Under the pieces are notes generated by a model, which did not search any database, had not been told where the DNA came from, and worked only from the letters and a program-made list of their open reading frames with translations. A program made the position numbers and the translations under genes. A stretch of DNA of 16,261 nucleotides from Lentisphaerota bacterium. Lineage in GTDB: Bacteria > Verrucomicrobiota > Kiritimatiellia > RFP12 > UBA1067. The stretch lies in assembly GCA_022839525.1 (NCBI GenBank), contig JALHET010000019.1, forward strand, positions 1 to 16,261. The letters run 5' to 3'. This document shows, piece by piece, positions 1-9,042 of the stretch. Each line of letters opens with the position of its first letter. Position 1 is the first letter of the stretch.

Positions 1-46
1 GCCGGTAAACGTGGCAAACTAATTATTTTCATGTGTTCGTGTGGTG

Positions 47-51
47 AGGAG
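47..51 (+). promoter_or_regulatory. Ribosome binding site deciding the ferredoxin start
   Basis: AGGAG lies 6 nt before the ATG at 58. The in-frame ATGs at 31 and 52 lack a correctly spaced Shine-Dalgarno sequence: the one at 52 directly abuts this motif. The site therefore favours translation from 58. Confidence 0.6.
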
Positions 52-57
52 ATGGCA

Positions 58-300
58 ATGTCCAATCAGGAGAAGCAAGAAACAACCCCTCTGTTGCCCC
101 GGCCGGTGATTGATGCCGACGAGTGCAAAAGCTGTGGGCGCTGCGTGAGTGCGTGTCCAAAGAAATGTTTGCGTCTGGCAACCCGGTTGAACCGGCGCGG
201 GGTCAAACCGGCAGAGTATGCGGGTGAGGGGTGTATCGGGTGCGCGATCTGTTTTTACAACTGTCCCGAACCGTATGCGATCATGGTTGAGAAACCGTAA
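58..300 (+). CDS. 2x[4Fe-4S] ferredoxin subunit (delta) of a 2-oxoacid:ferredoxin oxidoreductase
   Basis: An 80-residue electron-transfer subunit that should pass electrons between the oxidoreductase core and free ferredoxin in the cytoplasm. Two complete cluster motifs are visible: C23-x2-C26-x2-C29-x3-C33-P and C59-x2-C62-x2-C65-x3-C69-P. The short N-terminal tail before the first motif is typical of VorD/KorD-type delta subunits. The start at 58 is chosen from its Shine-Dalgarno sequence; an in-frame ATG at 31 would add nine residues with two extra cysteines and is less likely. The alpha subunit follows after 44 nt, so the two are almost certainly co-transcribed. A stand-alone ferredoxin is possible, but the gene order argues for a dedicated subunit. 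Confidence 0.9.
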   Translation: MSNQEKQETTPLLPRPVIDADECKSCGRCVSACPKKCLRLATRLNRRGVKPAEYAGEGCIGCAICFYNCPEPYAIMVEKP

Positions 301-344
301 CCCGATAAGGGTGACACATGTTTCGGGAAGGGTGAGGAGCGAGC

Positions 345-1400
345 ATGACCAAGTTTGTGAAAGGCAACGAGGCTGTTGTGATCGGTGCGCTGTATGCCGG
401 GTGTGATGTCTATTTCGGATATCCGATCACACCGGCCAGCGAGATCGCCCACGGGGCGGCGAAATGGTTCCCGTCTGTGGGGCGCGAGTTTTTGCAGGCC
501 GAGTGCGAGACCGCCTCGATCTGCATGGTGTACGGTGCGGCGGCGGCAGGGCGTCTGGCAATGACGGCGACGTCGGGGCCGGGCATGAGTCTGATGCAGG
601 AGGGGATCTCCTACATGGCGGGCGCGAACCTTCCGGGCGTCATCGTGAACATCATGCGTGCGGGGCCGGGACTCGGCAACGTTTATCCAGAGCAGGGCGA
701 CTACAACCAGGCGGTCAAGGGCGGCGGTCACGGCAATTACCGCTGCGTGGTGCTGGCTCCCGCCAGTGTGCAGGAGATGTGCGATCTGACCATCCGCGCG
801 TTCGAGCTGTCGTTCAAGTATTTCACGCCGGCGATCGTGTTGGCGGACGGCCTTCAGGGGCAGATGATGGAGACGCTGGTGTTGCCGGAGCACGAGATGC
901 CGAAACCCGACACAACGTCGTGGGCGGTTCACGCCACACCGGAAACGCGCAAGAACCTGATTACCACGATCTATCTGGACGCGCCCGCGCAGGAGGCGCA
1001 TAACCTGCGCCTGCAGGCGAAATATGCGAAAATGTCGGCGGACGCGCAGCACGAAACCTATCTGTGCGGGGATGCCGAACTCGTGCTGGTGGCGTACGGC
1101 ATTTGCAGCCGTATCGCCCGGACGGCGGCCGAGACGTTGCGCTCTGAGGGCGTTAAGGCCGGTGTTTTCCGCCCCGTCACGCTGAGCCCGTTCCCGGGTG
1201 CCGCCCTGAGCGAAACCCTTAAAGGGCGCAAAGCCCTGGTGGTCGAGCTGAGCGCCGGACAATTTCATGACGATGTGCTGCTGCATCTCGCGAAAGAGGG
1301 CGGGCGGTATCAGCCGGTGGATCTCTGCAACCGTATGGGCGGTATGGTGATGACAGTAGATGATGTGGTCGAGGCCGCCCGCACGGCGATGAAGAAATAG
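345..1400 (+). CDS. vorB: 2-oxoacid:ferredoxin oxidoreductase alpha subunit, VorB type (3-methyl-2-oxobutanoate dehydrogenase)
   Basis: 351 residues containing the pyrimidine-binding fold of the thiamine diphosphate enzyme and the following transketolase C-terminal-like domain. Visible family signatures are the YPITP motif at residues 26-30, the segment around residues 75-90 with [15 protein letters not shown], and a GPGLGN/QGDYNQA segment near residues 105-125. With the beta, gamma and delta partners it catalyses oxidative decarboxylation of a 2-oxoacid to acyl-CoA with reduction of ferredoxin, or the reverse reductive carboxylation. The overall pattern resembles VorB (branched-chain 2-oxoacids) more than PorA or the gamma-alpha fused KorA. 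Substrate cannot be fixed from sequence, and 2-oxoglutarate is an alternative. GAGGAG at 334-339 sits 5 nt before the ATG. The beta-gamma fusion gene follows 9 nt downstream. Confidence 0.9.
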   Translation: MTKFVKGNEAVVIGALYAGCDVYFGYPITPASEIAHGAAKWFPSVGREFLQAECETASICMVYGAAAAGRLAMTATSGPGMSLMQEGISYMAGANLPGVIVNIMRAGPGLGNVYPEQGDYNQAVKGGGHGNYRCVVLAPASVQEMCDLTIRAFELSFKYFTPAIVLADGLQGQMMETLVLPEHEMPKPDTTSWAVHATPETRKNLITTIYLDAPAQEAHNLRLQAKYAKMSADAQHETYLCGDAELVLVAYGICSRIARTAAETLRSEGVKAGVFRPVTLSPFPGAALSETLKGRKALVVELSAGQFHDDVLLHLAKEGGRYQPVDLCNRMGGMVMTVDDVVEAARTAMKK

Positions 1401-1409
1401 GGTTCTGAC

Positions 1410-2825
<1,416 letters not shown>

Positions 2826-2832
2826 GCAGAGC

Positions 2833-2837
2833 GGAGG
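2833..2837 (+). promoter_or_regulatory. Ribosome binding site of the XRE/cupin gene
   Basis: GGAGG lies 7 nt before the ATG at 2845. It selects this start over an in-frame upstream ATG at 2785, which lies inside the oxidoreductase gene and would add 20 basic residues unrelated to the HTH fold. Confidence 0.65.
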
Positions 2838-2844
2838 ACTCATT

Positions 2845-3396
2845 ATGGTTAACCAAAGACATGACATCGCTGTAAGGATTAAAGGGCTGAGGGATGCGTC
2901 GGATCTGACGCGGGCGACGGTCGCGGCCGAGACTGGGGTTCCCGTCGAGACCTATACCCGGTACGAAGCGGGCGCGACGGACGTCCCGATGAGTTATCTT
3001 GTGGTTTTGGCCGCGTTTTACAAAGTGGAGGTGACCGCCATTCTCACGGGCGGCGATACGCACGCCAAGGTTTTCCATGTGACCCGCAGGGGTACGGGGC
3101 CAATGGTCGAACGCCGCCATGTGTATCACTACGAGGCGCTCGGCACGTCCTTCACGGGCAAGGTGATGGAGCCGTTCATTGTCACGGTCGAACCCTCGCT
3201 GAAAGAGCTGCACCTCAACACCCATCCGGGGCAGGAGTTCAATTACGTCCTGTCCGGCATGCTCCGGCTGACGGTGGGTGAAAATTCTGTGGTCTTGTCG
3301 CCGGGGGACAGTATTTATTTCGATGCCGCCACACCGCACGGCATGCAGGCGGAAGGCCAGTCGGCCGCGACGTTTCTGGCCGTGATCGCCACATAG
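2845..3396 (+). CDS. XRE-family HTH / cupin-domain transcriptional regulator
   Basis: 183 residues. The N-terminal lambda-repressor-like helix-turn-helix spans about residues 8-68, with TRATVAAETGVPVETYTRYEAG as the recognition region and a conserved xRYExG. The C-terminal cupin spans about 100-180, with motif 1 including H127 and E131 and motif 2 containing PGD at 153-155 and H165. HTH_3/cupin_2 proteins are one-component regulators; the cupin is taken to bind a small ligand or metal and alter DNA binding. The gene starts 19 nt after the fusion gene and ends 9 nt before the ligase, so it probably regulates this cluster. The ligand is unknown; an acid or acyl-CoA of the pathway is an inference. 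No operator copy can be assigned with confidence. Confidence 0.9.
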   Translation: MVNQRHDIAVRIKGLRDASDLTRATVAAETGVPVETYTRYEAGATDVPMSYLVVLAAFYKVEVTAILTGGDTHAKVFHVTRRGTGPMVERRHVYHYEALGTSFTGKVMEPFIVTVEPSLKELHLNTHPGQEFNYVLSGMLRLTVGENSVVLSPGDSIYFDAATPHGMQAEGQSAATFLAVIAT

Positions 3397-3414
3397 AAGG
3401 AAAGGGTGACGATT

Positions 3415-5079
3415 ATGGAATGCCGGTGGCCGGAACAGGCGACGTTTAAATCGTATGGGGATTTTTACAAGAATTTCCGTTTGAAGTTGCCCGAGACATT
3501 CAATTTTGCTTTTGATGTTCTGGATGTGATTGCGGCAAAAGACCCCAACCGCCGCGCGCTGGTGTGGTGCGATGACCACGGCGGGGAACGTGTCTTCACG
3601 ATGGCGGACATTTCCCGCGAGAGCAACCGGGCGGCCAATGTGTTCAAGGCACTGGGTATTCGTCGAGGCGACGCGGTGATGCTGATTCTTAGGCGGCGTT
3701 ACGAGTACTGGTCTGCGGTGATGGGACTTTGTAAACTCGGCGCGATCGCCATTCCGGCGACGAACCAGCTGATGAGGAAAGACATTGTGTACCGCGTAAA
3801 GGTTGCGGGCGTGAAGATGATCCTCACGGTGAACGAGCCTTCGATCCGCGGGGCGGTGGATCAGGCGGTGGAGGAAGTGCCGGTCGGGGTGCGGGCACTG
3901 ATCAGTGGCGGAGGGGACGGTACGGCGTGGCTTGATTTCGATGCGCTCATGGCCGGTGCGCCGGATGTGCTCGACGAAGCCGACTGCGCGCGGAATACGG
4001 GCGCGGACGACATCATGCTGCTCTATTTCACTTCCGGCACGACCGGAATGCCGAAAATGGTGCGCCACAATTTCTTCTATCCCTTTGGGCATGTCACCAC
4101 GGCAAAGTACTGGCAGTGCTGTGTGGATGGCGGGTTACACCTGACGGTCGCCGAAACCGGCTGGGCCAAGGCCGCATGGGGCAAGCTTTACGGGCAGTGG
4201 ATGTGCGGCAGCGCGGTGATGGCGTATGACATGGAGAGGTTTTGCGCGCGGGCGGTGTTGGAAGTGATCGTCAAGTACGGGGTGACGACGTTCTGCGCGC
4301 CGCCGACCATGTACAGGTATTTCATCAAAGAGGATCTCAAAGCGTTTGATTTTTCCAAGCTGACACACTGTACGGTGGCGGGTGAACCGCTTAATCCCGA
4401 GGTGTACCAGAAGTTTCTGGAGGGGACGGGGTTAAAACTCTACGAAGGATATGGGCAGACGGAATTGACGGTCGTGGCTGGAACCTTTCCGTGGATGACG
4501 CCGAAGCCGGGTTCGATGGGGTGTGCCGCACCCGGTTACGAGTTGGATCTGGTCAATCACAAAGGGCGCTCCTGCGAAGTCGGCGAGGAGGGGCAGCTTG
4601 TGGTGCGGACGGGAGCCATGAAGCCGCTCGGTATGTTCGACGGGTACTACCGCGATCCCGAACTGACTCGTTCGGTATGGCATGACCACACGTACTATAC
4701 AGGCGACATGGCGTGGCGCGACGAGGACGGGTACTACTGGTTTGTGGGGCGTGCGGATGATGTGATCAAGAGTTCGGGCTACCGCATAGGGCCGTTCGAG
4801 GTGGAGAGCGCTTTGCTGGAGCATCCAGCCGTGCTGGAATGCGCGGTGACGGCCGTGCCGGATGAAGACCGCGGGCAGGTGGTCAAGGCCACGGTAGTGC
4901 TGGCCAAACCATACGAGGCCTCCGATGCGCTGGCCATAGCGTTGCAGAATCATGTCAAAAAGATAACCGCGCCGTACAAGTATCCGCGGATTGTCGAGTT
5001 TGTGTCAGAACTTCCAAAAACGATCAGCGGCAAGATCCGCAGGGTCGAAATCCGCGAGAACGACGCGACAAAGGAATAG
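3415..5079 (+). CDS. AMP-forming acyl-CoA synthetase (acetyl-CoA synthetase / ACSM-like)
   Basis: 554-residue adenylate-forming enzyme that activates a carboxylic acid with ATP and CoA to acyl-CoA, AMP and PPi. Visible motifs: P-loop YFTSGTTGMPK (204-214), VAETGWAKAAWG and TTFCAPPTMYR in the acyl pocket region, YGQTE (346-350), YTGD (428-431), hinge segment GRADDVIKSSGYRIGPFEVE (445-464) and C-terminal PKTISGKIRR with catalytic Lys540. The pattern is closest to medium-chain/ACSM ligases, so the substrate may be a short, branched or aromatic acid and not only acetate. A GTG at 3406 is an alternative start; the ATG at 3415 is better placed after AAGGAAAGGG (3397-3406). The product acyl-CoA is a plausible substrate for reductive carboxylation by the upstream oxidoreductase. 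Confidence 0.9.
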   Translation: MECRWPEQATFKSYGDFYKNFRLKLPETFNFAFDVLDVIAAKDPNRRALVWCDDHGGERVFTMADISRESNRAANVFKALGIRRGDAVMLILRRRYEYWSAVMGLCKLGAIAIPATNQLMRKDIVYRVKVAGVKMILTVNEPSIRGAVDQAVEEVPVGVRALISGGGDGTAWLDFDALMAGAPDVLDEADCARNTGADDIMLLYFTSGTTGMPKMVRHNFFYPFGHVTTAKYWQCCVDGGLHLTVAETGWAKAAWGKLYGQWMCGSAVMAYDMERFCARAVLEVIVKYGVTTFCAPPTMYRYFIKEDLKAFDFSKLTHCTVAGEPLNPEVYQKFLEGTGLKLYEGYGQTELTVVAGTFPWMTPKPGSMGCAAPGYELDLVNHKGRSCEVGEEGQLVVRTGAMKPLGMFDGYYRDPELTRSVWHDHTYYTGDMAWRDEDGYYWFVGRADDVIKSSGYRIGPFEVESALLEHPAVLECAVTAVPDEDRGQVVKATVVLAKPYEASDALAIALQNHVKKITAPYKYPRIVEFVSELPKTISGKIRRVEIRENDATKE

Positions 5080-5096
5080 GGTGCGTCAGCCGTTGA

Positions 5097-8000
5097 TTAT
5101 TCGGCAAGGGGCGTGTCTCCGGGAACGGCTTCGGCGGCGGTTTTCTTTTTACGGCTGCGCCGGGTGGGCGTGTCCTCGTCCACAGACACGGCAGGGGCGG
5201 CCTCGGGCGCGTCGACGGCAAGCGGGTTCACGCCGATTTCTTTGAGGCGCATCGACACGATTTTAGAGATGCCCTTCTCCTGTTGCGTCACGCCGTAGAC
5301 GATGTCCGAGCCCGCGATGGTGTGCTGGTTGTGCGTGATGATCAGGAACTGAGAGTGCATGAGGAAATCCTTGAGCGCCTGTACGAACCGTCCGATGTTG
5401 CTGTCATCCAGCGAGGCGTCCAACTCGTCGAGCATGCAGAACGGGGCAGGTTTTATCATGAAGATCGCGAACAGCAGACTGACCGCAGTCATGGTGCGTT
5501 CGCCTCCGGAAAGAAGCGTGACCGACTGCGGACGCTTGCCGGGCGGCCGCGCGATGATGTCGATCCCGCACTCGAGCGGGTCTTCCGAATTCTCCAACAG
5601 GACCAGCTTGGCTTGACCGCCATTAAAAAGTTTGGTGAACATCTTGTCGAAATTCGCGTTGGCCTGTTCGAACGTTGATTGGAACATCTCGCTCGATTTT
5701 TTGTTGATCATGCTGATCAGATCGAGAACCTGCTCCTTTGACTTTAGCAGGTCGTCCTCCTGCGCCTTCAGGAACGTGTACCGCTCTTCGATCTCTTTGT
5801 ACTCTTCGATGGCGACGAGGTTCACAGGGCCGAGTGCCTGAATGTCCCCTGAAAGTGTTGTTGCCCGTTCCTCGATGATGGGGATCGGTGGCTGTCCGTC
5901 ATCTCCCCACGCGGGATCGGGATGTGCGACCAACTCGTCGGGGGAAAGCCCGTATTCGTTGTGGATATGGTCGAGCTGGTTCTGACGCCGCATGCGCGAT
6001 TCGGTGATCTCGATTTCGGATTTGCCTTTGTCCTCGCGTGCGGCATCGAGCGTACGCCGGCGTTCCGAGAGGGTCGTGTCGGCCTTCTCCCGTTCGCGCT
6101 GGTGGGCGGCGCGTTCGCGGCGCGCCTCTTCAATCTTCAGGTGCAGGGCTTCCGCAGCCATGCGCATGGGGTCGAGGTTGGCTTCGAGTGACGCGATCTC
6201 TTGCGTGAGGCGTGCGATGCTCTCGTCGTAGGACATCACGCCCCGGCTTCTACCCTGAATGGTCCGGTTTAACTCGTCGGTACGTGTCTGGACCGCTTCG
6301 GCTTGTGATGCCGTATGGTCGAGTTGCTGCATGATGCTCGAAACTTGGATACGGCATTCGGTGAGGTTCTGGCTGAGTTCGCTGTAGACGCTTTCGAGGT
6401 CATGCAACAGGGCTGATTTTTCGGATGTCTGCTCCAGCAATTGGTTGCGCGTGTCGATCAGTTCCCGCAACTCGTCCGTCAGCGCGTTTCGTGTCTCATC
6501 GTCGCCGACGGTCTGTTCGGTTAGCGTGCCGAGTTCGCTGACTACGGCCTCCAAACGGGCACGGGCGCGTTCCGCGTCCCGGCTGACGGACTGATATTCG
6601 CCTTCCGCCTGTGCGGCTTTACGGCGGGTCTCATCCAGCTCCTGGCGCGTCTGGTGGATGGAAAGCCCCAGTTCGGAACAGCGGGCATTGAGTTGCGCGA
6701 GCCGGCTTTTGTGTCCCGTGAGCTTTGTTTCGAGCGAGGCGAGTTGTTCCGAAGTGTCGGCGACTAGTAGTCGGCGAGCCAGCGGGCTGGAGATCTGGGT
6801 GTCGGGCATCCAGAGTTCGGCGCACCCGTTCGGGTGAAAGATCACGCCGTCGCGGGTGACCACGCAGCAGCCCTCGGGAAGGGGGTTCGGCACAGCATCC
6901 AGAGTGTCGGCCAGAAAAACATGGCCGAGCAGTCGGCGCGCGGCATCGGCGAAGTCGTCGGCCACCGTCACTTCGCCCAGCAGCGGGCGCAGGCCGGGGA
7001 TCGGCGCACAGGGTGGCGCAGGATGCGCGCTACCGGCGGTCACGAGGCGTGCCGCGGCATGTTTTCCTTGCGCGAGCAAAAGGCCAAGAGCCTGTCGCGC
7101 ACAATCGGCGTCCCGCACGACCACGGCGTCCAACCATGCGCGCAACGCGGCTTCCAGTGCGAGCCGTAACTCCTGAGGCGCGTTGAATTTTTCTGCAAGT
7201 GTTCCGAGCACCGCCTGGGGATCGAGCGCAAGCGGGTTTGCGGAGTTGAGCAACTGTTGCGAACCTGCGGCGAATTCGCCGGAGGCTTCACTCCGGTCGG
7301 TCAGCAGGTCGATCTGGGCACGTTTGGCCGCTGCCTCAGACTGCATTCCGGCGAGCTCGTCTTGAAGCGTCCGCAGCTCTGTGGCTGAGTCGGCGCGTTC
7401 CGCTTCCAGCGCTTCGAAACGTTCGCCCACGCGTCCGGCAGTCTCACGGTATGTGTCGAGCCGGGTTTTGATTTCGGCGCGGGACTGCTCCACAGCCGCG
7501 AGATTTTCCTGCACGTTCCGGTGTTCGGAAGAAAGGCGGTCGCGTTTCATGAGCAGTTCCCGCTGGCGCGATTCCATCTCGGCGAGAGTCTGTTGAATCT
7601 GGGCGCTGCGGCGTTCGCAATCGACCGAACGCTGACGGTTCTGCTGAAGCTGGGCGCGGGTTTGATCGATGTGGAGCCTGTGGGCATCGAAGCGCGCCTG
7701 TGCCTCTTCCAGCTTCGCTTTTTCGGCATCGGCAGCCTGCCGCATGAGCAGGCGTTTCTGGGTGAGCGACTCAAGTTGGAGATGAAGCTGCGCGATCTGC
7801 GCTTGGGTTTCAGAGATTTCGCGATTGTCGCGTTCGGCCCAGGCCCGGTATTCGGCGATCCGCTGCTCGTTGACTTTGATGACCTCTTGGGCGCGGATGT
7901 AACGGTTGTCTGCTTGGGCGGCCTGTTCGGTCAACGACGCGATGCGCTCTTCGGTCGCATGGATGAGGCCGTGGATGCGCGACAGTTCGGTTTCGGTTTC

Positions 8001-8789
8001 TGCGACGAATTCCTGATGGGAAACGAGCTGCCCGTTCAACGCATGGATGGAGGTGTCCAGTTCGCGGATGCGGACGTCGAGCGCGGCGAGGCGCCGGCGC
8101 GTGAGAAAAATGTCAAGGCCGCGCAACTCGTCGCGCAATTCTTTGTATTTCTGTGCTTTGCCGGCCTGACGCTGAAGGGTTCCGATCTGGCGTTTGACTT
8201 CGCGAATCACATCGGCCAGACGTAACAGGTTGGCTTCGGTCTGCTCGATCTTGCGCAGGGCCTCCTTACGGTCTGCCTTGAACTTGGTGATACCCGCGGC
8301 TTCTTCGAACACCGCCCGCCGGTCTTCAGGTCTCGAGGAAAGGATGATGTCGATCTGCCCCTGGGCCATCACCGAATAGGATGTGGTTCCGATTCCGGTG
8401 CCCATGAAAAGCCTCTGAATGTCTTTGAGGCGGCAGGGGGTCTTATTGATGAAATACTGGCCCTCGCCGGAACGGAAAACGCGGCGGGTAATGGTGACCT
8501 CGTTAAACTCGGTGTCCAAAACACCTTCGCAGTCAGCAAAGGTGATGGAGACTTCCGCCATGCCGAGCGGTTTGCGGGTGTCTGTTCCATTGAAAATGAC
8601 GTCCGGCATCTTGGCGCAGCGCAGGGAGGTGGGGCGTTGCTCGCCCAGCACCCAGCGGATGGCGTCGGAAATATTGCTTTTCCCGCAGCCGTTGGGGCCG
8701 ACGATGGCGATCATGCCGGGTTCGAACTGCAAGCGTGTCTTGTCAGCGAAACTCTTAAAGCCTGTAAGTTCAATCTGTTTTAGATACAC
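5097..8789 (-). CDS. smc: Chromosome segregation protein SMC
   Basis: 1230-residue SMC ATPase, normal for the family. It forms the condensin core with ScpA/ScpB (not in this window) and compacts and segregates the chromosome. The head halves carry Walker A GPNGCGKSN (31-39), the ABC signature LLSGGERT (about 1092-1099) and Walker B with CMLDE (1118-1122, catalytic Glu1122), followed by LDASLDD. Long coiled coils lie at about 165-510 and 680-1020, flanking a hinge at about 520-670. The usual glycine-rich hinge end (GG pair) is replaced by HPNGCAELW at 652-660. A charged tail after the head, with TRRSRKKK, adds some 40 residues. The start is GTG at 8789, with GAGG 5 nt upstream (8795-8798). The gene is tail-to-tail with the ligase gene, 17 bp apart. 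Confidence 0.97.
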   Translation of the reverse strand: MYLKQIELTGFKSFADKTRLQFEPGMIAIVGPNGCGKSNISDAIRWVLGEQRPTSLRCAKMPDVIFNGTDTRKPLGMAEVSITFADCEGVLDTEFNEVTITRRVFRSGEGQYFINKTPCRLKDIQRLFMGTGIGTTSYSVMAQGQIDIILSSRPEDRRAVFEEAAGITKFKADRKEALRKIEQTEANLLRLADVIREVKRQIGTLQRQAGKAQKYKELRDELRGLDIFLTRRRLAALDVRIRELDTSIHALNGQLVSHQEFVAETETELSRIHGLIHATEERIASLTEQAAQADNRYIRAQEVIKVNEQRIAEYRAWAERDNREISETQAQIAQLHLQLESLTQKRLLMRQAADAEKAKLEEAQARFDAHRLHIDQTRAQLQQNRQRSVDCERRSAQIQQTLAEMESRQRELLMKRDRLSSEHRNVQENLAAVEQSRAEIKTRLDTYRETAGRVGERFEALEAERADSATELRTLQDELAGMQSEAAAKRAQIDLLTDRSEASGEFAAGSQQLLNSANPLALDPQAVLGTLAEKFNAPQELRLALEAALRAWLDAVVVRDADCARQALGLLLAQGKHAAARLVTAGSAHPAPPCAPIPGLRPLLGEVTVADDFADAARRLLGHVFLADTLDAVPNPLPEGCCVVTRDGVIFHPNGCAELWMPDTQISSPLARRLLVADTSEQLASLETKLTGHKSRLAQLNARCSELGLSIHQTRQELDETRRKAAQAEGEYQSVSRDAERARARLEAVVSELGTLTEQTVGDDETRNALTDELRELIDTRNQLLEQTSEKSALLHDLESVYSELSQNLTECRIQVSSIMQQLDHTASQAEAVQTRTDELNRTIQGRSRGVMSYDESIARLTQEIASLEANLDPMRMAAEALHLKIEEARRERAAHQREREKADTTLSERRRTLDAAREDKGKSEIEITESRMRRQNQLDHIHNEYGLSPDELVAHPDPAWGDDGQPPIPIIEERATTLSGDIQALGPVNLVAIEEYKEIEERYTFLKAQEDDLLKSKEQVLDLISMINKKSSEMFQSTFEQANANFDKMFTKLFNGGQAKLVLLENSEDPLECGIDIIARPPGKRPQSVTLLSGGERTMTAVSLLFAIFMIKPAPFCMLDELDASLDDSNIGRFVQALKDFLMHSQFLIITHNQHTIAGSDIVYGVTQQEKGISKIVSMRLKEIGVNPLAVDAPEAAPAVSVDEDTPTRRSRKKKTAAEAVPGDTPLAE

Positions 8790-8812
8790 AAGCGCCTCGG
8801 AAAATGGAACCG

Positions 8813-8833
8813 TCGGACAGGGGGCTTGTCCGA
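8813..8833. repeat. Inverted repeat in the smc 5' leader
   Basis: Perfect 7-bp arms TCGGACA (8813-8819) and TGTCCGA (8827-8833) separated by 7 bp, 24-44 bp before the smc GTG. It could be a dimeric repressor operator or an mRNA hairpin just upstream of the smc ribosome binding site. The protein partner is not known. Confidence 0.45.
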
Positions 8834-8883
8834 GTTGGAAATGCGCAACTATTTAACACAACCCCGTGTGAAATGAAAGCTTA

Positions 8884-8901
8884 AACGGGACGTTTCCCGT
8901 T
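8884..8901. repeat. Short hairpin-forming inverted repeat
   Basis: AACGGGA (8884-8890) and TCCCGTT (8895-8901) form a 7-bp stem with a 4-nt loop. There is no adjoining T-run on the plus strand. On the minus strand the stem is followed by TTAAGCTTTCATTTC, a weak T-rich tail, and no gene ends there. An operator is as likely as a terminator. Confidence 0.35.
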
Positions 8902-9042
8902 CTTGGACTCCGGATCAACCAAAGCCCGAGGGGCGTGGGTCTTTCCGCTCGACAAAATCCGGAAAAACAGCCATCCTTACACACGTGACATGCATGTTTA
9001 ACCCAAAGGGATTCAACCTTACAATCAGGAACAGAAAGCCTT

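Larger units (their letters stand above)
8790..9042. promoter_or_regulatory. Divergent intergenic region between smc and the TIM barrel gene
   Basis: 253 bp containing the outward-facing promoters of both genes by position, although no convincing -35/-10 pair could be assigned. It holds three inverted repeats: TCGGACA-N7-TGTCCGA (8813-8833), AACGGGA-CGTT-TCCCGTT (8884-8901) and the palindrome ACATGCATGT (8988-8997) just after CACGTG (8982-8987). A possible extended -10 for smc (TGTTAAATA, minus strand) lies near 8850, but the -35 is poor. No open reading frame with recognisable content is seen. Confidence 0.4.

Noticed and set aside
301..327. Inverted repeat CCCGA...TCGGG between the ferredoxin and alpha genes
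   Set aside because: Only 5 bp arms with a 17-nt loop inside a compact operon; within what chance gives in GC-rich DNA.
7521..8225. Plus-strand frame of 234 codons inside smc
   Set aside because: It lies opposite the SMC coiled coil, which has unmistakable family structure; the frame is a mirror effect of that region's codon bias.
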